Part shown: positions 1 through 12,512 of the stretch, piece by piece
How positions within the stretch are numbered: position 1 is the stretch's first letter
How the letters are laid out: the number at the start of each line of letters is the position of its first letter
Origin: Undaria pinnatifida
Taxonomy: Eukaryota > Sar > Phaeophyceae > Laminariales > Alariaceae
NCBI GenBank assembly: GCA_012845835.1
Contig: JABAKD010000027.1
Location: forward strand, 186,001 to 250,000
Direction: 5' to 3'
Length of the DNA stretch: 64,000 nucleotides
The notes under the pieces: generated by a model
What the model was told of the DNA's origin: nothing
The model's database searches: none
Seen by the model: only the letters and a program-made list of their open reading frames with translations
Translations under genes and position numbers: made by a program

Positions 1-1080
1 TACTCTACCCGCATCGCATTTGGGCACGTCTTCGCCCTAAACCGTACATTTCGCAATCGCTTCAGGTGCTTTGGATGTGCTTTCTGCGGCCAAGTCTTGG
101 CCATATGTAAATCTATTACTATGACTATGACACCGCTGCTGATCCGAGTTTTGTAGCAATAGGTTCTATTAACCGCGCGTTTGAGCGTTGTGTTGAAGCT
201 CGGGTTCTGTGAGGGAGGTTCTGCCGCACCTCTCAAATTATCGTACCACGTACAAGGGCTCCGCTCCGCGGGCGGATGACGCCGCCCGCTACGCTCGCAC
301 AAGGAAGAATATAACTAAATGTGAAAGGGGCAGGAAGAAGAGACCCATGATTTGGTGTAACTAAAGACTTGATACTGCCAAGAGCTACTTGTGCAGAGCT
401 GATTGCCTAGCGTTGTGCTGTGTGCTTGTTGGCGATGTCACATGCTGATCGGCAGTACGTGTGTAATTGGCGAAACAAAAAACATGAAGAGGACCGAGAG
501 GGAGGAGACATCAATGAAGAAAGCTAAAAGAAGGGTACACACGTACATACCTGGTACTTCGCATGATACCTGGTACTGTGTGTTCGAAAGACAGCACAGC
601 GTAGCACGGCACAGCACAGCACAGCACCGCAGTGCAAGGCACGGCACCGCACGGCGCTGCACTGCGCGCTGTTGAGCTGTACTCATAGCTGAGCTGAGCT
701 GGGTTTTTTGTCGTTCAACATGCAGAAGAGCAACCTGGTGTGGTGTCCCTCGGCATTGCTGTATGATACTGCGGCGAACAAGACCTGGAAAAGGAGAATA
801 TCTAAGCTAGTGTACGAAAAGCAAAAAGCTAAGTTAGTGTCAAGAAGCAAAAGAATGGAGGCTGCTCAGGAAACCGATACAGAAGGATTCCTTCCTGAAA
901 CGGGGAAAAAACATGTCAAAAACAAAGTAGGAAAACGTGCATTGTTGAAAAAAAAAAATGAACGCTGAAGTCTGTAGGGCTCGAAGTCACAGCTCACGCC
1001 CTCAAACCTCACAGTGTGTCGCCTTGACCTTTTGGCTAAAACACCATCCATACAAGGACCCAAAAATTAATTATCTCGTC
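1..1080. other. No recognisable gene; GCAC-rich simple repeat
   Basis: I see no supported gene here. Open frames are short and lack coding character. Positions 596-705 are a degenerate simple repeat of GCACA/GGCAC units followed by repeated GAGCT. Two TACCTGGTAC motifs lie at about 547 and 566; this octamer recurs through the window. Confidence 0.4.
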
Positions 1081-1099
1081 GGCATTTAAGGGCCCGTAT

Positions 1100-1954
1100 G
1101 GGCCCGAATTAACGAGGAACTTGCTAAAACGAATTTCGATTTTTTTTTTAGAATTGAATTTAACTTGCATCTGATTGGTCAAAAAATGAATCACCAAGCA
1201 GGCACTCTCAGAATTATTACGAAAAATCAAATTCAACAAAGAAGTAAAAAAAGACGTTCTCGGTCGAATTTAGTCGAAATTCGAAATTCAATTTGGGAGT
1301 TTGTCCACCTAGATTTGGGGAGTTTGTCCACCCAGATTTGGGGAGTTTGTCCACCTAGACATGGCTAGTTCTGTATAACCGAAGCAGGCCACGCGAATTA
1401 GTGCCATGTCTTTGGCTGATTGAGAGGCGAGAAGCCACCATTGCGAGAGGTAGGACCACCGGAGCAGCCGCAGCGCGGCCTCCGAAGGTCCTTAGCGCAG
1501 CGTAGACCGCCTGCGACGCTTCGAAAACAATCGAGACCGCCGCAAACCCAGTTTTTTGTCGCCCTGCACCTCCAAAGTTACACGACCAACTACCACATGG
1601 TGACTTCGCTCAGAAGTTTGACCGCTATATCCCCGTCGCTGCTGCCCGTGTCGGGCGGCGGGGTGGCGCCAGCCCATCCAAGAGACGCCTAGAGCCATAG
1701 CCTTCAAGCCGCTGCCGGCCAAAACGATCTGCCGCTAGCCGCGGCGCTCCGGGGAGGACGCGAGCCATCGCTCGCCTCGGTCGTTGCCCACGGGTGTTCG
1801 TTGACCGTTTTGCGTTCTTTGAAGTTTTTATTTCCTAGAACGCACTACGCCGTTCCTTGATAAGAGCCAAAGCCAATTTTTTCGTGGATTTTTCATGAAA
1901 GAAAAATAAAAAAAAAGAATTACGATTTTCCGTGCTCTTTGTTAATCTGGGCCC
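1100..1954 (+). mobile_element. PIF/Harbinger-like MITE, copy 1
   Basis: A non-autonomous DNA element of about 855 bp. It begins GGGCCCGAATTAACGAGG and ends GTTAATCTGGGCCC, which are inverted-repeat ends. The outer parts are AT-rich and the middle (1420-1800) is GC-rich. Three tandem units of about 23 bp containing GGGGAGTTTGTCCACC lie at 1295-1360. No transposase is encoded. A 90-codon frame in the GC-rich core (1420-1692, +) is also open in the inverted copy at 12.9 kb, so it may be conserved or only GC-driven. GGGCCC ends plus TAA flanks, clearest in copy 3, suggest PIF/Harbinger; that class assignment is inference. Confidence 0.6.
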
Positions 1955-2828
1955 TATTATCGAGCAACATATCAAGTCGTATTTCGAGTTTATTTTCAAC
2001 AACTGAATTTGATTTGCATCTGATTGATCGAAAGCATAATCACAGGCATTTTCACAATTATTACGACAAATCAAATTCAACAAGGCAACAAACTAATTCG
2101 TCGAATTAAATCGAAAATTGAACTTCATTTTGGGGAGTTTGTGCACCTATTATTACTGTACTCTACACACGCCATGTTCTATACATGTAACCGAAGTCGG
2201 CTAAGCGAATTGGTGCCGTGTCGTCGGCTGATTGAGGGGCGAGAAGCCATCATTGCGAGAGGTAGGACCACCGGAGCAGCCGCAGCGCGACCTCCGAAGG
2301 CCCTTAGCACAGCCTAGACCGCCTTCGACACCTTGAAAACAATCGAGACCGCCTCAAACCCAGTTTTTCGTCGCCCTGCACCTCGAAAGTTACACGATCA
2401 ATCACCACATCACGACTTCGCTCCGAGCTTCGACCGCTATGCCCGCGTCGCTGCTACCCGTGTGGGGCAATGGGGCTGCCCCAGCCCACGCAAGAGACGC
2501 CTAGAGCCGTAGCCTTGTAGCTGCTGCCGGCAAAAACAGTGTGCCGTTAGCCGCGGCGCTCCGGGGAGGACGCGAACTATCGCTCGCCTCGGTCGTTGCC
2601 CACGGGTGTTTTTTGACTATTTTGCGTTGTTCGAATTCTACAACGCTCCACGATAAGGAGAGCCGTATTTTTGGGGGTATTTTTCACGGAATTGAGTTCA
2701 ATTCTAACGAAAAAATCGAATTACGATTTGACATGCTCTTCGATACTACGGGCCCTAAGGCCACTGCTTATTCAATTCTAATAAATGAATCGAATTACGA
2801 TTTGACATGCTCTTCGATTATACGGGTC
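1949..2828 (+). mobile_element. PIF/Harbinger-like MITE, copy 2 (diverged, chained to copy 1)
   Basis: A diverged copy of the same element that starts at the very GGGCCC ending copy 1, so the two share a terminus head to tail. It aligns through the TTGCATCTGATTG stretch, the GAGGCGAGAAGCCA core and the CTCCGGGGAGGACGCGA segment. The right end (GGGCCC at 2750-2755) is followed by a tandem repeat of the last ~75 bp ending in a mutated GGGTCC at about 2822. The core frame of copy 1 is broken here. Confidence 0.55.
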
Positions 2829-3269
2829 CTAAGGCCACTGTTTATGGTACCCCGATGTAGGCCATAGATCTTCATCTCTACAAGATTCGCCAAACGTAAG
2901 ATCTGTGTACACTGCATGTGGAGACGAATGTTGAGGTTCTGAAAATTTCCAAGATAGGAAAATACACCGAAAGGGGGTGTTTCGTCCCGATCTCCGGCTG
3001 AGATGGGGACAAGGTATTTCTTCTCAAGATGTTGTCTCGAGGTTAGGCCGCAAAAGTTGCCTCCGCGCGCACACACGCACAGAACAGCAGTAATTCGCCA
3101 AGATGCGGCAGCCCCCTGGACCATTTGCCGAGCAGCTGTCGCTTGACCGTCGCGCACCTCGATCGCCATTGTGTGCAGCGTGTTGTGGCGCTGCGGCGCG
3201 TTTGTGTGTGTTTCGGGTTCTCGAAATAGTACCACCTCCCCTCTAAAAAATGCCAACGGATGTATTATA
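2829..3269. other. No feature recognised
   Basis: Unique-looking sequence. The longest open frame (minus, 2795-3256) overlaps the MITE end and has no recognisable motif, so it is not called. Confidence 0.3.
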
Positions 3270-3545
3270 AAATTAATACTACACTCCAGCCGTGAGATCG
3301 AAGATTTTGTCGAAACTCATCTTTGCAAGCTGTGTGTGATACTCCGATCGCGCGTATTACGGCTTGTGTGTCCTCATCAAGGATATAGGTCGGCGACTCC
3401 CCTTACAACTACAGTGTAGCTATCAGGGCCAACAGGGTGATGTTAGTCAGTCTGTGCGCGGGAACTATAAAACCCGTTTCTGAGGGGGACAAAATCTGAC
3501 AGCTGTGGAAGGAAATGCATCAGTTTATCAAGTGTATCCTGTAAG
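3270..3545 (-). repeat. Modular dispersed repeat, minus-strand copy
   Basis: This copy carries in reverse the two modules seen at 5.1-5.4, 10.3-10.6 and 51.1-51.3 kb. One is the AGCTTGCAAAGATGAG / CTCACAGCTGGAGTG core. The other contains CAGCTGTCAGATTTTGTCCC and AAACGGGTTTTATAGTTTCC. It lacks the long C-tracts of the other copies. It is a non-coding dispersed repeat of unknown class. Confidence 0.6.
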
Positions 3546-4321
3546 AGTCGTTTCTAACGGCCAAACGGAATTTCCAAAAACTTGCTATTTTGGCAAGAAA
3601 AATGGGCAACACTTTTCAAAAAGACGACAAACTTTCTAACGCGAAACACTGCGCATTTGGCAATTTATTGGACATTCGGCAAGTTTTGTCATCATAACGC
3701 CCTCAGATTATATTCAAACCCCTCACAGCAGCAGCAGAAGCAGTGAGCCAACGGCACGCCGACGCTCTCTATGGAGTAAATGCTGGCGCAGAAAGGACTG
3801 CAGGTACAACCCATGTACCTCAGAGGTTGGCAGTCCTTCCGTAAATTCGCCTGGGAAAAGCTGTGGGGCGGCTGCTGTTTGTGATGATGCTACAGCACCC
3901 GCTCGAAACGACGCCCATGTGGCATCCACGCGGGTCTCACGGCCAGTGTCGTCAGCCATATCATAGCTGCTGCCAATGACACCGTGAATCCTACGTACCT
4001 CCCGTTACTACAGAAGTTTGAGCAAGTCTAGCATCGGGCGTCGTTGAGTGGTCTGGTTTGTACAACCTTGCGTTGGCGTTGTTGGCTAAAATGGCAAATG
4101 ACATGGCAAATCTCACTTTCCAAAAACTTGCCAACGAAGCGGAACGGAAACATCCAAAAAAAAATTGGCAAGTTATTTGCGATTTCGGCAGCTTCTGCAT
4201 CTAGACTCGTTTTCAACCATACCATAGACTACATTAACCATACCATAGACTACACACTGTCTGGAAGTGTTTTGTCGGCATCTTGATCTTTAGGCGGCGA
4301 AACGAATGTCAGGAACATCTG
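3546..4321. other. No gene; short TTGGCAAG inverted motifs
   Basis: Two stretches (3565-3610 and 4095-4185) share CCAAAAACTTGC and TTGGCAAG words in inverted arrangement. The 13 bp unit ACCATACCATAGACTAC-like is repeated at 4216-4255. Nothing here looks coding. Confidence 0.3.
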
Positions 4322-4588
4322 GGACCTGGATCGGGGTATCATAAACAATGGCCTAAGCGCTGAGGATGGCTGAGAGGCCGAGGGAGAGGAACCAGGGGGG
4401 GGGCATACTTCATTTGTAGCTACCCTTCTATGTTCGTGTAACGCTGTGTTGGCAGGACCTGGATCGGGGTACCATAAATAATGGCCTGAGCGCTGAGGAT
4501 GGCTGAGAGGCCGAGGGAGAGGAAGCAGGGGGGGGGCATATTTCATTTGTAACTACCCTTCCATGTTCGTGTAACGCTGTGTTGGCAG
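4322..4588 (+). repeat. 133 bp tandem duplication
   Basis: Two head-to-tail copies (4322-4454 and 4455-4588), each starting GGACCTGGATCGGGGTA and ending GTAACGCTGTGTTGGCA, nearly identical apart from a few substitutions. Each contains a run of nine or ten G. The high identity suggests a recent duplication. Confidence 0.85.
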
Positions 4589-4739
4589 CTGCTCGTTCAG
4601 AGCACATGGTAATCGGGGTATACTTGGCGTCTGAGATTATTCTATGAAGGTGTCGTAGTGCCAACTTTTGGACGTGATCCTCGTTGCTGATCAGTAGCTG
4701 CCCTGTTTTGTGATCTGGGACATTTTTTTAAACCCTGAA

Positions 4740-5420
4740 ACCACACCCCTCGTAGTGCAACACTGAACTACTATTAATACTGCTGTAAGTACATACAAAT
4801 ATACACGTATAGCAAACCCCTACATCTGTGCGACCTAAAGCCCTTTCGCCACCCCCCCCCCCCCCCCCCCCCCACCTTCCCCCACCCCCTCGAACACTCC
4901 GCCCTCTACTCACTGGCTGTACGACTTACAGGATATACATGATAAACTGGTGCATTCTTTCCAAAACCGTCACATTTATGCCCTTGAAGGATTTATAGTT
5001 TCCACGTACAAATTGAGCTACCCCACCCGTCCCCTCCCCCTTTCCCCCCTCCATCCCCACTCCCTTTTGATCAAAACCAGGCCCCCACGTCCTCAAAAAC
5101 TCCGCCCTCCCCTTACTGGTTATTCGACTGACAGGATTCACTTGATAACCTGATGCGCATTTCCTTCCACAGCTGTCAGATTTTGTCCCCCTCAGAAACG
5201 GGTTTTATAGTTTCCGCGCAGACTGACTAACATCACCCTGTTGACCCTGATAGCTACACTGTACAAGTAGTTGCAAGGGGAGTTGCCGATCTATATCCTT
5301 AATGAGGACACACAAGCCGTAATACGCGCGATCGGAGTATCACACACAGCTTGCAAAGATGAGCTTCGACAAAACATTAACATTCGATCTCACAGCTGGA
5401 GTGTATCTTTATTTTTATAA
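4740..5420 (+). repeat. Modular C-rich dispersed repeat, plus-strand copy
   Basis: Alternating modules: a C-tract of about 20 C (4853-4873); CGAACACTCCGCCCTC; a GATAAACTG block; a TTTATAGTTTCC box; a second C-rich block; the CAGCTGTCAGATTTTGTCCC / GGGTTTTATAGTTTCC module (5170-5215); and the AGCTTGCAAAGATGAG / CACAGCTGGAGTG core (5347-5405). The same order occurs at 10.2 and 50.6 kb. No open frame of note. Function and class are unknown. Confidence 0.65.
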
Positions 5421-8400
5421 TATAAATATCCATCAAATAGATCTTAGATTGTGCAACCAATACATGTCGATGGCCGTTGCAGGCCACAATTGATTGGGTA
5501 AGTAAGGTAACAGCAGTCGATAGACATTACCAGCGACAATAGACCTGCCCATTGCACCATATCCCATTGCTATTGCAGAGTTCACTGGCAATTGTCCAGG
5601 GTGTGCCTATGTAGTACGGAGTGACCTGTGCCTGGACGCTACTAGACCCTGGACGCTACTAGACCCTGGACGCTAACCCCAACGCTATTGGCCCTATTGT
5701 AACCGTAACCCCAACGCTACGATAACCTCGACACTCCTTGTGGCTCACCGATACTGCTTTGAAAGTTAGACAGCCACTCCCTCTCGTCATGCATGCCGCA
5801 GGCTCCCCAGTCGCGTAACCATACTGGCAGCGAGCTAACGGGGAGGAGCAAAACCACCAAGAGAGTCCAGGCCTTCGAGCAACCCATGGCGTCCCTTTGC
5901 GCTTGCTGGAGCTGTTCCAAGGGTTTAAGCCGGGGTGAAAATGACAAGCACCCCGGAGCAAACTGCCGTGCGAATAATGATACAAACCCCGTTAGAGCGA
6001 TCACGGTTATCCTCGGTTTGGCAGAGACGCCCTATCTTACAAGCACGTTAGCCCAACTGGCACTGCCTTGGGATAAGGAAGGAGAGCGACCGCCTGGAGT
6101 ACGTCCTGCCTCTGAAGCGTGGAGGAAACTGCCCGTGTTACGTTTGTGGTGGGTGCTGTTATATTCGTTTTTCACCTTCCTTCGTATCCTGAGCTTGTTT
6201 GATTTTTGTCGCTTGGTGTTCCTGCTGACTGGCTCTGTTGCCTGTTCTGAGAGTTGCAGACCTTTCCGATGCAATGCATGACGATCATAGTAGTGCTTGG
6301 TGCTGTTGTATCATACGAGTACCGTGTCAGGACGAGTTTGTTGCAGACTCATGCACGCTTCGGGAGGAAGTTGGAGACGGGCGCCACCGCCGTGCGTACT
6401 ACGGAGAGATGCTGTTTTGTGGCTGCCCTGCAAAGACACCGCCGGTTCAGAGTTTCGGGAACTTCGTCTGCACTATCTGTTGTGTGCTGTGTTCGCGTAC
6501 CTTGGGTACGACGTACCTTGGGTACGACGGCGGGTAACACGTACCAGGCACAGCGTATATACCACACCTGGTATACTAGGTACGATATGTTCCAGCAATG
6601 CCTGGTTCTCTCCGGTTGTATCATACCAGCGCACAGTAGTGGTGCGTGGTATGTATCATACCTTTGCCTGGCATGTATCATACCTATTAATAGGTTTGAC
6701 ACCTCAAGGAGTAATACCTTCTTGCTGCCGCGTGTGGCCGCGAGGCTTAGGCGTGGCGGTAGAGTTGGCGTACGTGGTGCGTTCGGCATGGTCACCTACG
6801 ATTCGCGCGTCTTGTTAGACGGCAGCGGCGGAGCAGCAATGCTCAATCAGGATGCTCGTGCGCGGAGGCACGCGCCACCACGAGCCACACTACGTCGCAG
6901 TCTCGGTTTGCGTGGAGGGAAGTGCGCCGGACACGAGTCTGGATTCGACGACGAAGGAGGAGGGCGACTGGCCGCCGACGGGCTAGGAAGAGACGGATTG
7001 AACTCTCCCTATGAACGATAATTTTTGTTTTTCAGATCAGCACCGCAAGCTGCGTGGAGCATGTTGTGTTTTTTTGGGACGGGGGAGAAAGGAAACCAAC
7101 TGGAATTGGAGAGCAAGTGCGAAGGAGCGGGCCGAGTGAGCCAAGGCGATGAGGCGGCCATGGAGAACCACAGCAGGAGGATGGCACACGGAGACGCACG
7201 ACCCACACGCACGCCATCATCACGAGAGCAGAGATCGTCTTTTTTTCAGTTTTTTTTTACGAGGCAGTACAGTAGTACAACATGTTACTTACGTCACTGA
7301 TTTTTGTAGAGTTTGTAGCAGAGCTGTATACCCTCCATGGGGAACGACCCCCTTTAATTTTCAATTTTCAGGCACGGGCGTAGTAGCTGCGCTGCAACCT
7401 GTCAAATATCTCGGGAAGGCGGGGCGATCATTGATATTTGTATTGTGGTTTTTGGTTCGACTGCGCTTGTTTCATTGCATGCCCGCGGGCCGTCACTCTG
7501 ACAGCACTCCAGACAGCATGCGCGTTCGTCTGTACTCACGATTACCGTGCGTTTCGTACGGTGCAGACAGCCCAACGGCTGTAGTTTGTAGCCGCGAGTT
7601 GGTTAGTTGTGGGAACGGGGGAACTCTATGCTGTAGTTGAGTGGATACCCGCGGCCATCTACCACGCACCACTATTTAAATAAACCACTACCGAGGTATT
7701 GCAGATGATGGTATCGATACCGCTGCTGTTAGCTGTGATTACATGTGATGCGTGCCATGAGCATGACACCTGCGGACGGAGGAGGTGCTGGGCCTACCTG
7801 TACCTAATGTGCGGGATACTGAAGTGCGAGCTGCTGGAGGTCATGGTGGTGCATCTCCTCGCTGCTTGCAGTTGTTGCTGTATTGCGGTGTTTCTGCCGC
7901 TGTTGCTGTATACCAGGTAAAGCATTTGGCATTCGTAGACCATGCAAGCAGCAAAAGAGGGGAGCCCAAGCCTGCCCTGGGCGTTACTACGATTGCAACG
8001 TTACCTGGTACCTGGTATTGTCCAATTTTGACGCCTCCAGTCGTCCAAAGCGAGCCAGCCACATTTGTTCGTACAGCTGTTGAGCCGCTGATTTTCATTT
8101 TTTGGTGGTCCTGGCGGGGCCGGGCCGGACCGAGTATGTTTGCAATGTGATTGGCCGGGCCCGGCCGAGTCGATAATTTGAAAAACTCACAGACCAGACT
8201 GGGCTGGGCCATGAAATTTGCTCACGAAATGCGGTGGGCCGGGCCGGGTCGCGCGCGTAAGAAAATTGACCGGGCTCGTAGGCCGTCTTTGGTATTTTCT
8301 GATATTTTCAGCTTGTTGACGTATTGTTCTATATGTCTGTGATACGTGCCGGTCGACGACAAACAGCGAGCATTGCGGCAGCTCAGGACACCTACACCTA

Positions 8401-9040
8401 TGAGATTATATGAGACGATTCAGAGTAGTGCTAGTGTAAAGCACTAAATATTCCCTGGTACGCCTGGTAGTATCTGTAGCAGTGGGGGGTGGGGGGGCCC
8501 CAATAGCGGCGGTATGGATATATCGTATCGTATGGTATGTGCCATCACAATATTCCGGTACTACTCAGGGCACCGGCACTGCTGTCCGGCGTATCGGAAA
8601 TACAAATACATTTGGAGTACGTATTAATATTTGTATAGTGGGGGCTCTATAAGGGTGTAGTTCGGGGTAGTTCGCCGAAGTGTTTACCTCCTTACAGCGA
8701 ACGACCGCCCTACGCGTTTTTGGGCGGTTATGTTTGGTTATATGTAGACTATGTATAATTGTCATTTTTTTCTTCTTCCGGCACATCTCTTCGTGCTCGC
8801 ACCTTTATCCGAAACGTCGGGTGGGGTGGGCACAATTCGACCGTCGGGCTCAGGTTGCCGGAGGTTTGGGCGCGATCCGTGCAGTGTGTCGAGCGTGGCA
8901 AGCCTTTTAAACTTTTTTGGCCTTGGGCACACTTGAGGCAAATCCCCGGGTTTCCGCAACGTCCCCGGGGATTGGGTTTCTGCATCCCCCATCCCTGTGT
9001 ACGCACGTAAGATTTGGATGCAAACCGCGTTTTTATGCTC
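5421..9040. other. Region without a supported gene
   Basis: Contents seen: a CTGGACGCTACTAGACC tandem motif (5630-5680); overlapping open frames in several phases at 6238-7021, none with recognisable motifs; and a GGGCCGGGCC-rich degenerate repeat at 8108-8290. The frame at 6254-7021 is preceded by a good acceptor (GAGAGTTGCAG at 6251-6261) and begins with a hydrophobic run, so a small unknown exon is possible. Competing frames are equally open and I do not call one. Confidence 0.3.
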
Positions 9041-9840
9041 GTAGAGGGTACACGTGGGCGCATTTCCCTAGTTTTGCACAGAGCACCGCGCTTTGATCTT
9101 GCCGCCCAGCAGCAGTCTAGCCCTCTAGCAGCAGCAGCCTGCAACTCTCTGGGCGTGTGGCTGCTGTTGTAGTAGCTGATTGCTTTGATCGGAGCCTGCG
9201 CCACCCGCCTTACGCCACTACTGCTGCTGTTGCTACTGCTGCTCCTGTCAAGTGTCAAGTGACATGCCGGCGTAAAGTGTAAGGATCGTTTGAATATCAT
9301 ACTAGTACTCAAACGGTCCTTATATTTTTATTCAGGTTGGTGTGCTTCGTACGCACACATTTCCCTATTTTGGCACAGAGCACCACGCTACGATCCTGCC
9401 GCCCAGCAGCAGTCCAGCCCCCTAGCAGCAGCAGCCTGCAACTCTCGGCGGGTGTGGCTGCTGTTGTAGTAGCTGATTGCTTTGATCGGAGCCTGCGATG
9501 CTCTACCCGCCTATACGCGCTACCTCTCCCTGCTGCTGCTACTGCTGCTCCTGTCAAGTGTCAAGTGACATGCCGGCGTAAAGTGTAAGGATCGTTTGAA
9601 CATCATATTAGTACTCAAACAGACCTTGTACTTATGTCCAGGTTGGTGTATTTCGTAGAAGATATCGTATCATACCAAGAGAGCACAACGTTACAGCTCT
9701 TCCGCACTGCAGCAGCGGTAGGCAATACCATTTATGTAAGATCGCAGATGACAGACAGCAGACAACATGCGGAGAGCACAACGCTACAACTCTGCCGCAC
9801 AGCAGCAGCAGCGGTAGACAGCACCATGTATGTGAAACCA
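9041..9840 (+). repeat. ~300 bp tandem duplication with a degenerate third copy
   Basis: Copies at about 9041-9346 and 9347-9646 share CACAGAGCACC, GCCGCCCAGCAGCAGTC, TAGTAGCTGATTGCTTTG, GTCAAGTGTCAAGTGACATG and a closing ACTCAAACGG/AGACC block. A shorter, decayed third and fourth repetition of the GAGCACAACG(C/T)TACA part follows at 9680-9840. CAG/CTG-rich codon-like stretches create spurious frames on both strands. Confidence 0.75.
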
Positions 9841-10154
9841 CAGCGGAGGAGAAACCACAGCGGTAGGAGAAACCGCAGCAGTAGGCTAGCTTCTACCGCT
9901 GTAGGCTTATCAATCGGCAAGGGGAGTATCGTTCCGCTCGTGTGCTCTGCTGCATTCGCAGGGCTACGCACGTGAGACGCGTGAAGGGTCGAGAGTGATT
10001 GCCGCTTCCCCTTGCACCCGATCCTAACCGCCAATCCTTCGATAACATCCTTCGATAACATCCCCAGTATCCTCTAGGTATATTGTATAAGTCGGTTTTT
10101 AACAAAACTGGCATTCGAAGAAAAAAGTTGCTTTTCATGCAGTGCAGCAGTATA

Positions 10155-10600
10155 TACACATCCCCCCCCCCCTCCCCCACAAGAAGGATTTATAGTTTCA
10201 CCGCACAAATTGAGCTGCCCCACCCGTCCCCTCCCCCCCCTCCCCCCCTTCCGCCTTCCTTTTGATCAAAACCAGGCCCCCACGTCCTTCAAAACTCCGC
10301 CCTCCCCTCACCGGTTATTCGACTCACAGGATTCATTTGATAAACTGATGCATTTCCTTCCACAGCTGTCAGATTTTGTCCCCCTCAGAAACGGGTTTTA
10401 TAGTTTCCGCGCACAGACTGCCTAACATCACCCTGTTGACCCTGATAGCTACTCTGTAGTTGCAAGGGGAGTCGCCGACCTATATCCTGAATGAGGACAC
10501 ACAACTCGTAATACCCGCGATCGGAGTATCACACACAGCTTGCAAAGATGAGTTTCGACAAAATCTTCGATCTCACAGCTGGAGTGTATTTTAATTTTTA
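10155..10600 (+). repeat. Modular C-rich dispersed repeat, plus-strand copy
   Basis: Same module order as at 4.7-5.4 kb: C-tract, AGGATTTATAGTTTC box, ACAAATTGAGCTGCCCC, second C-rich block, GATAAACTGATGCATTTCC, the TCAGATTTTGTCCCC / GGGTTTTATAGTTTCC module, the AATGAGGACACACAACTCG strip, and the AGCTTGCAAAGATGAG core. Confidence 0.65.
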
Positions 10601-11075
10601 TAGCCGATCTATATCCTTAATGTGGACACACAACCCGTAATACGCGCGATCGTAGTATCACACACAGCTTGCAAAGATGAGTTTCGACAAAATATTCGAT
10701 CTCACAGCTGGAGTGTATTTCAATTTTTACTTGAGTGTATTTTAATTTTAATTTATATAAAAATTGAAATACACTCCAGCTGTGAGATGGAACACACAGC
10801 TTGCAAAGATGAGTTTCGACAAGATAAAAATTAAAATACACTCCAGCTGTGAGATCGAACACACAGCTTGCAAAGATGAGTTTCGACAACATATTCGATC
10901 TCACAGCTGGAGTGTATTTTAATTTTTATTTGTAAATATTCGATCTCACAGCTGGAGTGTATTTTAATTTTTATTTATAAATATCGATCTTTAATTTTAT
11001 TTATTTTATAAATAATATTTATAAAATAAAATAAAAATAAATACACTCCAGCTGTGAGATCGAACATCTAAATAT
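10530..11075. repeat. Cluster of AGCTTGC/CACAGCTGG core repeats in both orientations
   Basis: At least six copies or part copies of the dispersed core (CACAGCTTGCAAAGATGAG, then GATCTCACAGCTGGAGTG) lie head to head and tail to tail, separated by AT-rich linkers such as TTTTAATTTTTAT. The arrangement forms several strong foldbacks. A matching cluster in the opposite orientation lies at 13.72-13.96 kb, so the two enclose the small LTR element and the third MITE copy. Confidence 0.75.
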
Positions 11076-11080
11076 ATAAA

Positions 11081-11349
11081 TATTGAATTAAAGGTGAGGA
11101 CCCAGAGTGCCCCCTGCAGGTCTGGCAATTGAGCAGGTCCTCGGAAAGTACTCACTTTATTCTCCTTCGTAGAGACGTAGCTTTATTCGTTTCCACCAGA
11201 GCCCGGGATAGCTTCTGAGATCGGAGGCACGTGCCTCCGATCTACTTCCTAACTTTCCCGAATATAAATCGCCAACCTTACCATACGAAACCCATCCAAA
11301 TGATCTCAAATTCGGATAATTACAGGCCTTTCGAGGCCGCATCTTAACA
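11081..11349 (-). repeat. LTR of the small retroelement (3' LTR on minus strand)
   Basis: Direct repeat with 12513-12780. It contains the palindrome CGGAGGCACGTGCCTCCG (11225-11242) and TTTCGAGGCC near its end. The inner edge reads TTAACA at 11344-11349. Confidence 0.8.
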
Positions 11350-11546
11350 CTAGCCCACCCTGATGAGTCGCATATGCAAAAATATGGAAGATTCGGGGAA
11401 ACTCCGGTTCTCTACGAACTAGACCATGAATCGAAGATGCGGCTCCTCAAAACCCACTCCGACACCTCTAACGGTCTGGCTATGGAGCCAGGAATATGCG
11501 AAGAAAAGCAGTTGAAAGAAACGCAAACCCTACAACAAGGCAATAG

Positions 11547-11816
11547 TCACCCATCAAAAACCTGCCGCTTAGCCGACGCAACTGATAGGGCGAGGGCTTG
11601 TTGCGCCCTCTTCGCTACCAGGGACGCCTCCCGCGCAGCGGTCTTCGCCTGCTCGATATCTTCGTCAAACCGACGTCGGCGTGCTATCAACTGGTTGGCG
11701 TCGTCGAGCGTCCGCTCGGCCCGCGCCGCCGCGTATGCCAAGTCCAAGGGGGCGACATGGGCGCCCCGGTCCCGGGAGCTTTGGGGGTGGCGCTCTGTCG
11801 AGCGCGGAGAGCTCAA
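11547..11816 (-). CDS. Possible gag-like coiled-coil fragment inside the LTR element
   Basis: An 89-codon frame rich in Ala, Arg, Glu and Asp, with a helical pattern from about residue 22 on (DLAYAAARAERTLDDANQ, then EQAKTAAREASLVAKRAQQA). This looks like a coiled coil rather than random translation. It lies in the 3' half of the minus-strand element, where a remnant of a structural protein could sit. No family is recognised and there is no zinc knuckle. It could also be captured host sequence. An upstream minus-strand frame (12010-12513) is Pro/Arg-rich with a ~100 bp internal tandem repeat (about 12020-12200) and is less convincing. Confidence 0.35.
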   Translation of the reverse strand: MSSPRSTERHPQSSRDRGAHVAPLDLAYAAARAERTLDDANQLIARRRRFDEDIEQAKTAAREASLVAKRAQQALALSVASAKRQVFDG

Positions 11817-12512
11817 GTGGCGGCGGTGGTGCCCTATCGAGCGCGGGGGAGGCAGCTGGTGGCGCTCCCCCGGGGCTGGCGAGAGCTGGCGTCGAGACGC
11901 CCCCTAGTCCGGTGGGGGTTGGTCCGTCTTCTTCTCAGCGCGAACCGGCGAGTCGACCCTCTTTGTTGGTGGGAACGGGTGGAGGTATGGTGCTCCGTCT
12001 TCTGTCTCGTCACCGGAAGAGCAGTGTCGTCCGCTCGTACTCGGAAGGTGTGGTCTGTGTGGTGCGTTCCCAACGACCAACAGGAGGGACTAAAATCCGA
12101 GACGAGGAGTGTGCTCCGCAGAGCAGTGTCGTCCGCACGTACTTGGAAGGTGTCGTCCGTGTGGTGCGTGTCCGGCTACCAACAGGAGGGGCCCCTGCCA
12201 TCTCACTGCTGTTGTGGTCGCCGTTGTAGGAGGAAGGGCGCTCCCTCCATTGAGAAGCCGCCCGACGAGGACCCCGACCCTGTGTTTTGGCCGAACCCCG
12301 GAGTAAGAGTTGGCAGAACGAAACCGGGGGAAACAGCGATAGTCGTGACCGCGGGGACGGCAACCGTGGGGGTGGCGGCAAAAATGGTGGGGGTGGCGAC
12401 CACCACCACCGCCGCGGGGGTGACAGCGCATCGGATGCTGGTGTGCCTGAGGGCGCCGCCGAGGGGACAACTTTGGTCCAACAACCGGGGCAGAGTCCTC
12501 GTCGACGCCACA

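Noticed and set aside
6254-7021. 255-codon open frame on the plus strand
   Set aside because: Several overlapping frames are equally open in this GC-rich stretch and none has recognisable motifs; mentioned only within the region entry.
8749-9312. 187-codon minus frame
   Set aside because: Crosses the start of the 300 bp tandem duplication with CAG-rich sequence; low-complexity composition, no motif.
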